DNA of 20,205 nucleotides from Ichthyophthirius multifiliis (lineage: Eukaryota > Ciliophora > Oligohymenophorea > Hymenostomatida), in contig NW_004086767.1 in NCBI RefSeq assembly GCF_000220395.1, forward strand, positions 1 through 20,205. The letters run 5' to 3'. Positions 11,921-20,205 of this stretch are shown piece after piece. Both the position numbers and the translations under genes were made by a program. Each line of letters begins with the position of its first letter. Position 1 is the first letter of the stretch. Below the pieces are notes generated by a model. It saw only the letters and a list, made by a program, of their open reading frames with translations. It was not told where the DNA came from and did not search any database.

Positions 11921-13138
11921 ATGATAAATTTAATTTATTATATGTTATTTATATCTGGATTCATTTTTTTTTATCTCAATACTACTTTAAGATAATTTTT
12001 TTTAACAATATACAATAATAAATATAAAAATAATTTTAAATATGTAAAATTAAATATAGATTTTCATTAACATATCTATTAATATAAAAAATATCTTCTT
12101 TATATAATTTTTTTTTAATAAATTAATAAATAAATTATATTAATATAATTTATTACATATATTTAAAAATTTAATAATACAAATTTTTAAATATAATAAA
12201 TTAGCATCATTAATAAATTAATATTTTATATTACCTATTTTTTTTTATTAATAAAAATAAAATGCTTAGAAGAAATTTTAGTGAAATTAAAATTTACTAA
12301 ATTTAAAATGATTACTGGATTTAAAGACTAAATAATTGAAAAAATAAAAATTATATATTAAATATAAATTATATATAAATATTAAACAATACATATAATA
12401 TTAATTTGTATAAAATAATTATTTATAATTTATTTTTTAATGTTTTATTAAAATCAAAAATTATTAAATATTTCTTTAAAATATTGCATAGTATTTAAAT
12501 TATTTTTTATTCTTGATAATGAATAAGAATTATATAAAAAAGTTTAATAATATTTATAAGCCTAAATACTTTAATAATATTTAGAAGAACTGAATGAAAT
12601 GCTAAAATTATAAAAATGTAAATAATTTTTAAAATTGACAGTATTTGTATTTATTAAATGTGATCTAGATTATCAAGATAAATATATGACAAGGTTTATA
12701 GAAATTAGTTTTAATTTGAAAAAATAGATAAAATAAAAATAAATTTTAAAAATTATTAAATTTATATATTTTATAAATATAAAATTGATATTTTATATAT
12801 ATATATAAATTTAAATTTATTTATAAATTTTAAAATTTGTCCTTACAATTTTATTACATTTTTTAAATAATTTATTAATATTTTGTTATTTTTTATTGAC
12901 TATATTTTATTATACTTTACAGAATTTTTTTTTTTTAACCTTCTTAATTTTTCTTCAAATCAATTATTTTAATAATAAAAGTTACTTAAATACTTATTTT
13001 CTTATAAATATACCAAAATTTACACTTTTTATACTTATTCTATATTGGAGTTTTTCGAAAAGCCTACCATGTAAACTTTTTTATTTCTAATCTTTTTTAG
13101 ATTAGCTAATTAAAACATTTTTTAATATAATTTTATGA
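11921..13138 (+). CDS. Hypothetical protein, about 405 aa, possible membrane protein
   Basis: An ATG at 11921 opens a frame with no TGA until 13136-13138; TAA and TAG are read as Gln. I do not recognise the family. The N terminus (MINLIYYMLFISGFIFFYL) could be a signal anchor. The middle, about residues 195-275, looks most clearly coding: G falls mostly at first codon positions, and the protein is Gln/Leu/Glu-rich and helical (QQYLEELNEMLKLQK, then a CDLDYQDKYMTRFIE stretch), perhaps a coiled coil. The C-terminal third is strongly hydrophobic with several possible membrane segments. The length without TGA is longer than expected by chance in DNA this poor in G, but not decisively so. Introns may be hidden inside, so the exact ends are uncertain. 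It converges on the minus-strand gene at 13314. Confidence 0.45.
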
Positions 13139-13313
13139 AATTAGTTATATCTCATTAATCACATTTATACTTTAAAAGTTAATCACATATAATATAATTA
13201 GATAGTAATATATTATAATTACTCAAGTCTTTATTTTTTATATTTTTGTAATAAAAATACAAAATTGAATTTCTTGCATATTAATTTTTTCATTTTTTTT
13301 TTATAAAATAAAA
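13139..13313. other. Short spacer between convergent genes
   Basis: About 175 AT-rich bases separate the TGA of the plus-strand frame (13138) and the TGA of the minus-strand gene (13314). Both 3' UTRs must lie here or overlap. No hairpin or other signal is evident. Confidence 0.5.
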
Positions 13314-14321
13314 TCATTATATTTATTTAAATTTTTCATTTTTTTTAATATTATTTTTCTTTCGAAATTTCTCATAATTTAATTTTACTGAAATCTAACC
13401 TGAAAATGTGTTAAAATACAATGAAAAATCACTCTAAAATATATATACTTTCCATTATTCTTAGAAGTCAACAATTTTTTTCCTATTTATAATAAAAAAT
13501 TTTCCTTTCTCTTATAATAATTCATGCTTATTTTGATAATAATCATATTCTGAGACGAAAATTACTGTTTCTTCAGTTAGAAAGAGTTTCGGATTTGGGT
13601 ATTTTTGAAAAAAAAATATTTAAACTTATTAAAAAATAAATTTATATATTTGTAGAATTTTTTTAAAAAAATATTAAGTACAATTTTCAAAGCCTCTGTT
13701 TTTGTTTTTTGTCCAAACTTAGTCAAAAAAAACAACTTAGTAAAATTATTTTTAATCCTCTTTTATATTTTTAAATTAAACCCTATTTATTTTTACTTTT
13801 TCTCCTTTAATCATAAAATGCGAATTTCTCAAAAGCCAAATTTTCGACTTTAATCGGATAAAATTTCCATTAAAATATTATAAATAATAATAAAATAAAA
13901 TATTCAATTATAAAAATAAGGAAGTTTTTATTTCAATGGCATACAAATATAAAGCATAATCCCTCCTCCTAACACATTAACAATTTAATATCTGCTACTT
14001 TCGTCAATAAAAAATATACCTAATATTTAGTTTAATAATACTGGATAGAGAAAATCTTTTTAAACAATATAATTAATAAACTAACTAATCATATAGTTGA
14101 CTTATCAAATTTAAATTAATTAAACTTATATATCTGCCTCAAACTTCTAAAGATTTTTTTTTTGTTAGAAGAGATGATCTAAAATGTTCAAAAAAGAAAA
14201 TTAAATATTATTATTTTTTGACCAATTTTTTATATAATAAATTATTTGAAAATTAGCCACTTATTAATGATAATAAACATAAAATTAAAAATAAAAATAA
14301 TTAGACTTTATTGAATTCCAT
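13314..14321 (-). CDS. Secreted or surface protein with signal peptide, about 250 aa, possibly beta-helical
   Basis: The minus-strand start at 14321 gives MEFNKVQLFLFLILCLL, a classic signal peptide. My best exon set is 14321-14261, 14178-14126, 14080-13976 and 13847-13314. It sums to 753 nt and ends at TGA 13316-13314. The introns are GT-AG of 82, 45 and 128 nt, but two donors are GTG (14260 and 13975) and the third intron is uncertain (a GTATGC donor at 13944 is an alternative). Readable pieces include NYIVQKDFLYPVLL, GIFFIDESSRYQIVN, KIWLLRNSHFMIKG, INRVQFKNI, WTKNKNRGFENCT and IVDFQEQWKVYIF. The alternation of I/V/F with N and S, as in INRVQFKNI, suggests a parallel beta-helix protein, but I cannot name a family. 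Local GC is higher than in the flanks, which supports real coding. Confidence 0.6.
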
Positions 14322-15357
14322 TTTCAATTATTATTAATTTTTAAAATATAGGAACTAGTAAAAATAAATACATTATGTGAATAAATTAAGTAATTGTAAT
14401 TATATAAGTAAATTTTTACTTTATTTATGCTATTTCGATAAAACATAATAAATAAAGATTTATATAATACAATTTTTTTTAATTTATATAAGGAATAAGA
14501 GAATGAGAATATTTATGGTTTAGCCTTAAGGAGTAGTTGTTATAATTTTTAAATTTAGAAAATTAATATTGATTATATTAATATTTTTATGATTTTGAAG
14601 GTTGAGATACTTATGAAAAATATAAAATTTTTAAGTATTATTTTAAAATAATACATTTATTTTAAAAATTACCATAATTTTTTAATTATTATATTAACAA
14701 TATTTAATATTTTTTAATTATATGTTTAATATTTTATGTATAATGAATTTTAAAAAAATATTTATACTTTATTTATATAAATTAATAATATATTATATAA
14801 AAAATTTTTTCTAAAATGATTTTAAATTATATTTTAAAATTATTATTAGAAAATCATCTTTTAATAAAAAGCATTATAATTGTTATACTTCTTATTAAAA
14901 CATATACATATATTTTTAATAAAATTAAGTCTTTTTCTTTAAAAAAATATTTATTGTGTATAATTAAATAATAATGTGTTAATTAGTATTATTTTTAAAA
15001 TAATATAATTTTTTATTTTTATATCTTTTTAATATGCAATAATAATTTTTGATAAATATATATTTATTATTATAAATTTTTTATAATAATGAATATTTTT
15101 CTTCAAATTTTATAAATAATAGTTATATTTGCATAATATTATAAATAATATTTTGTTTATTATTTGTATTTAAAATTATATTATTTTAAATTAAAAATTA
15201 AAATTATATTTTATTTTTTAAGTATGTAAAAATAATTTTATAAAATAGAAAGTAATTTATAATATATTTTATATAAAATACATTTTATTTGTAAAATGAT
15301 ATAATAAAATATTTAAGTAATTATTTGAAGAAAAAAATAAATATATAAATTAATAAA
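14322..15357. other. Intergenic AT-rich region upstream of two divergent genes
   Basis: This kilobase lies between the start of the minus-strand secreted-protein gene and the start of the microexon gene, so it should hold both promoters. It is almost all A/T. Slightly G-richer stretches occur at about 14490-14605, but no frame or RNA gene could be made of them. Isolated AG-NNN-GT units occur at 15231-15237 (TAT) and 15247-15253 (AAA). They are too close together to be successive exons, but either could be an upstream microexon if transcription starts earlier than I propose. I see no array before about 15230. Confidence 0.6.
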
Positions 15358-15458
15358 ATGTCAAAGGTATAAAAATAATATTAATATTATTTATTATTTA
15401 ATTATTTGTTATTTAGTGGATACTTCTTATTATTTTTTATATCTATATTAGGTTTATA
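15358..15458 (+). other. Proposed leader exons (signal peptide) of the microexon gene
   Basis: ATG TCA AAG (15358-15366) is followed by GTATAA, and a TTTAG acceptor ends at 15416. Reading on from TGG gives W-I-L-L-I-I-F-Y-I-Y-I-R-F-I, which with MSK makes a plausible signal peptide. A donor GTCAAG at 15459 would close a 42-nt, phase-0 exon. Alternatives are the better-looking donor at 15464 (GTATTT), which would shift the frame, or a 12-nt exon 15452-15463 encoding V-Y-S-Q after an 85-nt intron, which keeps the frame but loses the hydrophobic leader. The next clear exon is 15581. Confidence 0.45.
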
Positions 15459-18400
15459 GTCAAGTATTTTATTATATATAATAAATATATTTGAAAATAT
15501 ACATAATCTTATTAAACTTTTAACAAAAAATAAGAAAAACTATTTGTTGAAATGAATTATTTAAAAAAAAAATAAAAAAGTGCGTAAAATCATATTTAAT
15601 TTATTATTGGTATTTACAAATATTATCTTAGGTAAAAACAATTTTTATTTTAAAATCATATAAATAATTATATTATTTAAAAAAGGATGTAAAATAGTTT
15701 TCATGAATTTAATCTTATATTTTAATTTATAGTGTGTAATAAAAAAAAAAAATTTTTTAAAAAATATATATATAAAAAATAGCAAGTAAATTTTATTCGT
15801 ATATAATTTAAATATAATTAATTCGATAGTATGTAAATAAAAATTAGAATTTTATTTTATGAAAATAAAAAAATAAATTTAAAAATTAAAGGGAGTATAA
15901 TTTATATATTATAAAAATTTAATATATATATATTTTTTAAAAAAGGATGTAATAATTTTTAAAAATTTAAATCTATAAAATAAAAAGATAGTAAATATAA
16001 TTAAGAAATATAAAAATATAATTTTTTTTAATTAGTGTGTAAATATATAGTTAAAATAAAAACAAATAAATCCTTTATAGTTAGTATAAATAATAAAAAA
16101 AATAAAAAAATAATTAAATAAAAGCTGGTATAATAAAAATCATTATTAAAAATATATATGAAAAATAAAAAAAATTAGTGTGTAAAATAATCACAAAATT
16201 TAATATATTTATACAATTATATATATTTATTTATAAATAGGTAAAAAATAATATTTAATAATTAACATAAAATAATTTTTATAGAGAGTATTTATAAATA
16301 AATAATAATAAAAAATTATTTAAACAAAAAATATTTATATTTACAAAGTAAAAATAGTATTAATTTAAAATAAATACTAAAAAATAATAAAAGTGTGTAA
16401 AAAATAAAAGAAATTTTAAAATAAAAGCGAAAAATAGGAAGTATAATAATATTTTTTTATTTTAATAATAAATATTATTAAAAATAAGCAAGTAAACATA
16501 TAATGATAATTGTTTTAAGAAAAACAAATATACATTTATTATTTAAAATAGAATGTAACATAAAAAATATAGCATTTTTATTTAAATTTATAAAATTTTT
16601 AATAAAATAGTTTAAAATATTAGTTAGTTACATATATGTTTTAGTTATTAATTATCATATTATTCATAATAGGGAGTAATATTTAAAAAATATAATTTTA
16701 ATTTTAAATTATTAATTATATATTAAATATAGGGAGTAATACAAAAAAAATAAAAGTTATAAATTAATTTATCAATTTTATTTAAAATAGACAGTAATAA
16801 TATTAAAAAAAAAAATTAGTTAAATTTTTATTATTATTAAAAATAGCAAGTAATTAAAAAAAAAAACATATATATTAATGGTTTAAAAATAAAATAGTAT
16901 GTAATATTAAATATAATTGTATTTTTTTATTAAATTAATGTGTTTTTTATTAAAAATAGTTTGTAAAATAAAATTCATTTTAATTAAAATTTATTAATTT
17001 AATGTTGAATAAAAGTTTGTAAAATTAACTAAAATAACATTTTTGGATTTAATTAATATTTTTTTTAAAAAAAGGGAGTAATAATAATCAAATATTTATT
17101 TTAATTTAATTTTTATTTAAAATAGGAAGTAATAATAGATAAAATAAATTTATATTTTATATTTATTAGTATTTTATTAAAAATAGTATGTGATAAATAA
17201 ATAAATAAATGCATTATAATATTTTTTATTTAAAAAATAGTCTGTAATATTAAATATAATATCATTTTTAGGTTATATTTATAATTTTTTATTAAAAATA
17301 GTTTGTAATAATAAAATACTATTTTTGATTAGAAGTTTAAAAATTTTATTAATAAAAGGGAGTAATATTTTAAAAAATAGTATTTATAGGATTATACACA
17401 TTAAATTTTATAAAAAATAGACTGTAATATTAAATAAAATAATTTTTATTTAAATTTTATTAAAAATAGTACGTTTGATTAATTAAATAACATTTTTCGA
17501 ATAATTTTTTTTATTATTTATTTAAAATAGGGAGTAATACTATATATCATTTTTTTAAAATACTATAATTTTTATTAAAAATAGTTTGTAATTTTAATAA
17601 ATCAATTTTTATTTTAAATTTATATAAACTTTATTTAAAATAGAAAGTAATATCAAATTAAATTTTAAATTGCGCATATAATTAATTTACAATAGAATGT
17701 ATATTTAATAATATATTTTTTAAAATTATTTAATTTTTTATTAAAATTAGTCAATAATATCAAATAAAAATAGTATTTTTTGTTTAAATATATAATTTTT
17801 TATTGAAAATAGTTAGTAATACTAAAATTATATATATGATTTTCATATATAAATTATCAATTTTTAATTAAAATAGGGAGTAATTTTTATTAAAATAAAA
17901 ATAGCTTTTTAAATTAAATTTATAAAAAATAGATAGTAATATTGAATAAAATATTATTTTAAATTTTAAAACTAAATTTATTATTTTTATTTTTTTTAAA
18001 AAAAACTAGGATATAATAATAAATTAAATTTTTAATTTAAATTTATTTGATTTTTAAGTGCGTAAATATGAATACTTTGAAATTTTTATTTTATTCTTTT
18101 TAGAATGTAAATTAATATAATTTAATATTTTGTTTTTTATTTGTAATAAAATAAATAGTTAAAACTTTCATATAATCTTAATTAATCATATTTTAATTAT
18201 AATTATAATATTTCATTTATAATAAATATTATTTTATTTTTATTAATAATTTGTTAAATTAATTATTTTATTTTAAGGCTGTTATGTAAAAATAATTGAA
18301 TATATTATAATTAATATACACTTTTAATTAACAATCTTTAATTTATATATATTATTATTTTTACAAGTTTTTTTAACATTCCAAATATTATACTACTTTT

Positions 18401-20205
18401 AATTAGGAAGTATTTTTAATTTATTTAATTTTAATATGTTTTAAATTATTTTTTAGCACATAGTAATATATATAGATTATATGATTATAATTTTATTAAT
18501 AGTATATAATTTTTCTGATTTTATTATTTTAATCTTTAAATAGATAGTATTACTTTATATTAATTTTATAGTTATTTTTTATTTAATAAATAGTGCGTAC
18601 TTTTATATAGTTTTTATGTTGAAATTAAATTTTTATTAAGAATGTAATAAATTTATAATTTGGTTATAAAATGCTATATTTAGTCAGTAATCATTTATTT
18701 TACTTTTTCTAATGAATTTAATAAAAATATTTAGTGCGTATGAATTAAATAATTATTTGTTTATAGTATCTTTTTATATAAATTATATAGTAAATTTTAT
18801 AAAATATATAAATAAATTTATTTACATATTATTTTTAATTTAAAATAAACAAAGAATTCAGTAAATTTATAATAATTATATAATTTAAAATAAAAAAATA
18901 ATTAAATTAATATTTTAAATTTAATTATTACAGATAAATGTAAAAACTAATATATTTATATTTAACAAATTTAATTGATTTAATTAATTATTATTATTTA
19001 CATAAAATATATTTTTTACATAATTATGATTAGACTTATGTTAAATATTATTTTTTTAATAAATACGTTATATTTGATTAATTAATTATAGGATGTACTC
19101 TACAAAAAAATATATAAATTATATTGATAATCAAAAAGAAAATAGTAAAAATATTTTAAATTTGATTTATTTAGATATATTAAATAGCCTGTAAAAATTT
19201 TTGTTAAATATAATTAAAATTTTTTTTTTTTATATAGTGAGTAAATTAATTTTTTTAAAAATATATCAACGTTTTTGTAAATTTAGAAAGTAAATATGAT
19301 TAATTTATTATTTATTTGTTGATAATAGGATGTAAAATTAAATTTTTTACCCTTATATTTAATTAATATAATTAGAATGTATAATTTTATTTTATCTTTT
19401 TTATAAAATATTTAATTTATATTTTTTAAAAATTCAAGTGTGTATTTATTCAATTATATAAAAATACAATAAATTAATAAAGCGAGTAAGATTATAAATA
19501 ATGAAATACCAATTTATTATTTTATAAAATAAGCATGTAAATTAATAATATAGTGTTTTTAATATTATAATTTATTTTTAAAAAAGTGTGTAATAAAAAT
19601 TCTGTTTTATTTTAACTAATTTCTAATAATATAGTTGGTAAACTTATTTAAACTATTTAAAAATATTATTTATAAGCTTATTTATTATAATAAAAATTAT
19701 TTTTATTAATATAGATTGTAAACACTATAAACCTTTTTATCCTGTTTATTTTTAAACAATTTTAGTTAGTAATATTTTTTTATTTTAAAATATTTAAATA
19801 TTAATTATTATAAATAGCTTGTAAGAAATTTAATTAATATATTTAATTTTAATATTCTTATCATTTACAGACAGTATAAAAAATATTTACTTTTTATTGA
19901 AATTATTTTATATACAAATTAATTTAGTCTGTAGATTTTTATTTTAATTATTATCTTAATTATTATAATACATAATAAGGGGGTCTTATAATTATTTATT
20001 TTTTTAAATTTATTATTTATTTGATATAGACAGTAAATTATATTAACTTTTTTTAATATTATTATTTATAAAAAGTATGTAAATATTAATATATTAAATA
20101 AATTGCTATTCTTTATAAAATAGTTAGTAAGATTATTTTTAATAAATTAATATGTAATTTAATAAATTTTAAATATAAGAATGTATGAAATAAAATTAAT
20201 ATATA
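15358..20205 (+). CDS. Gene built of one-codon microexons; cysteine-rich, probably secreted protein (partial at 3' end)
   Basis: From 15581 to the window end the sequence repeats AG-NNN-GT with intervening AT-rich segments. I read each NNN as a 3-nt exon and each spacer as a GT-AG intron: 75 canonical units by hand, 70 of 3 nt and 5 of 6 nt, about 240 exonic nt in 4.6 kb. Introns are mostly 39-77 nt, with a few of 81-171. Support: (a) chance predicts only a handful of AG-N3-GT in DNA with so little G; (b) the variable triplets behave as phase-0 codons, since only 8 of 75 units end in G or C; (c) in order they give C-x-x-C motifs at 16036-16181, 16179-16396, 18594-18737 and 19439-19589; (d) exon lengths are multiples of three only; (e) donor and acceptor match those of the channel gene. 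Ten Cys and seven GGA Gly codons are present. No known protein is recognised; the Cys pattern recalls furin-like/growth-factor-receptor-type repeats of ciliate surface proteins (inference). One triplet, at 19238, is TGA. The gene has no end within the window. Confidence 0.8.
15581..16440 (+). other. Microexon block 1: 15 one-codon exons, Cys-rich
   Basis: First base and residue of each 3-nt exon: 15581 C, 15686 D, 15733 C, 15783 Q, 15830 Y, 15892 G, 15946 D, 15988 I, 16036 C, 16081 L, 16125 L, 16179 C, 16285 R, 16394 C, 16438 E. Donors are mainly GTAAA or GTATAA and acceptors TAG or AAAAG. Introns are 39-59 nt except the ones before 15686, 16285 and 16394, which are about 102-106. The first two of these are bisected by an AG|GT. 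The third contains TTTAC-AAA-GTAAAA at 16345, an AAA flanked by AC instead of AG. Counting it as Lys gives C-R-K-C. Confidence 0.8.
16489..17361 (+). other. Microexon block 2: 16 one-codon exons, Gly/aromatic-rich
   Basis: Exon starts and residues: 16489 Q, 16552 N, 16624 L, 16673 G, 16733 G, 16791 T, 16847 Q, 16898 Y, 16960 F, 17016 F, 17075 G, 17126 E, 17187 Y, 17241 S, 17302 F, 17359 G. Spacing is most regular here, with introns of 46-69 nt. Donors are almost all GTAATA, and acceptors are almost all a T-rich tract followed by (T)TAAAAATAG. The donor after 17187 is GTGATA. Four of the 16 codons are GGA and three are TTT. Confidence 0.85.
17421..18280 (+). other. Microexon block 3: 12 canonical one-codon exons plus two with AT donors
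   Basis: Exon starts and residues: 17421 T, 17470 Y, 17531 G, 17585 F, 17644 K, 17696 N, 17813 L, 17877 G, 17933 I, 18059 C, 18104 N, 18278 A. Two more positions fit the spacing but are followed by ATAATA instead of GTAATA: TCA at 17751 (S) and GAT at 18010 (D). The donor at 17473 is GTTTGA. The intron before 18278 is 171 nt, the longest in the array, and may hide exons. GCT at 18278 is the least certain entry, because a GTAAAA donor at 18286 would give an 8-nt exon. Confidence 0.75.
18407..19240 (+). other. Microexon block 4: mixed 3-nt and 6-nt exons, includes a TGA triplet
   Basis: Exon starts and residues: 18407 E; 18457 H-I (CACATA); 18544 I; 18594 C; 18641 N; 18684 S; 18735 C; 18855 N-S (AATTCA); 18934 I-N (ATAAAT); 19034 T-Y (ACTTAT); 19092 D; 19139 K-I (AAAATA); 19188 P; 19238 TGA. 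All five 6-nt exons of the array fall here and all are two codons. TAT at 18503 fits AG-TAT but is followed by ATAATT. The introns before 18407, 18544, 18855 and 19034 are long (126, 81, 117 and 94 nt). Donors return to GTAAA/GTAAT types. Confidence 0.75.
19287..20182 (+). other. Microexon block 5: 18 one-codon exons, continuing past the window
   Basis: Exon starts and residues: 19287 K, 19329 D, 19376 N, 19439 C, 19483 R, 19534 H, 19587 C, 19635 L, 19715 I, 19766 L, 19818 L, 19871 T, 19928 S, 19980 G, 20030 T, 20076 Y, 20124 L, 20180 N. Introns are 39-60 nt apart from 77 before 19715. The donor at 19983 is GTCTTA. The C-R-H-C motif followed by S-G-T-Y-L resembles the C-x2-C...G-x-Y-L spacing of ciliate cysteine-rich surface repeats (inference). 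After 20183 a GTATGA donor opens an intron that is not closed within the window. Confidence 0.8.

Noticed and set aside
14343-14363. TATAG-GAACTA-GTAAAA as an early 6-nt microexon
   Set aside because: It is isolated, about 900 bases before the array, with no neighbours at intron spacing, and lies just upstream of a minus-strand start codon. It is consistent with chance.
14490-14605. Slightly G-richer patch as a tRNA or other RNA gene
   Set aside because: I could not form a cloverleaf or any strong paired structure, and no tRNA consensus boxes are visible.
17268-17275. AG|GT at 17270-17273 as a further zero-length junction
   Set aside because: It would split a normal 58-nt intron into pieces of about 28 and 30 nt, shorter than any other intron here. 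A few AGGT are expected by chance.
15581-20182. Reading the triplets in the other two phases
   Set aside because: One phase meets ATG-TGA early (AGA/AAA-TGT-GAA). The other is open until TTG-ATT near 19635, but loses the A/T bias at third positions and the C-x-x-C motifs.
15581-20205. CRISPR array or simple tandem repeat with a conserved core
   Set aside because: Only the 2-nt AG and GT flanks plus AT-rich context recur, spacer lengths vary from 39 to 171 nt, and the core triplet changes at nearly every unit. A repeat array would conserve the core.
15581-20205. DNA-level internal eliminated sequences (germline DNA) instead of introns
   Set aside because: The borders are GT at one end and AG at the other, as in the channel gene's introns. 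There are no matching TA or longer pointer repeats at both ends of the spacers. Comparison with germline and somatic DNA would exclude it fully.

Overview
This window looks like macronuclear DNA from a ciliate with the TAA/TAG=Gln code, with TGA as the only stop. It is extremely AT-rich. The long genes read through dozens of TAA and TAG codons at conserved or plausible glutamine positions and end at TGA. Introns are short, GT-AG, and often built of TA repeats. The composition and code fit an oligohymenophorean of the Tetrahymena/Ichthyophthirius type; this is an inference, since no marker gene is present.

Layout. (1) 1-284: a TA microsatellite inside or before an intron, then the last exon of an upstream plus-strand gene. 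(2) 785-11570, plus strand: a complete gene for an inositol-trisphosphate-receptor-family calcium-release channel. I resolve 18 exons; the 17 introns sum to 1,735 nt and the spliced length is exactly divisible by three (3,016 aa). MIR, RIH and RIH-associated regions, the transmembrane domain, a GGGIGD selectivity filter and the C-terminal zinc finger are all readable. (3) 11921-13138, plus strand: a TGA-free reading frame of 405 codons for an unknown protein. (4) 14321-13314, minus strand: a small spliced gene with a strong signal peptide. (5) 14322-15357: AT-rich intergenic DNA with nothing recognisable.

(6) 15358-20205, plus strand, running off the window: the unusual part. For 4.6 kb the DNA is a regular series of AG-NNN-GT units every 42-120 nt. 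The NNN are single codons. I read this as one gene cut into one-codon (3-nt) and a few two-codon (6-nt) exons, all separated by phase-0 GT-AG introns of mostly 39-77 nt. I count 75 canonical units by hand, and only about 5% of the array is exon. Read in order, the codons give a cysteine-rich protein with repeated C-x-x-C motifs (C-L-L-C, C-R-K-C, C-N-S-C, C-R-H-C), each assembled from four separate exons. A short hydrophobic leader seems to precede it. This would suit a secreted or surface protein. Because every exon is a whole number of codons, any exon could be skipped without losing frame.

The channel gene acts as an internal control: its introns use the same GT(A)...(A/T)AG signals and overlapping lengths, so the array is readable by the same splicing machinery. 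I see no functional link between the genes.
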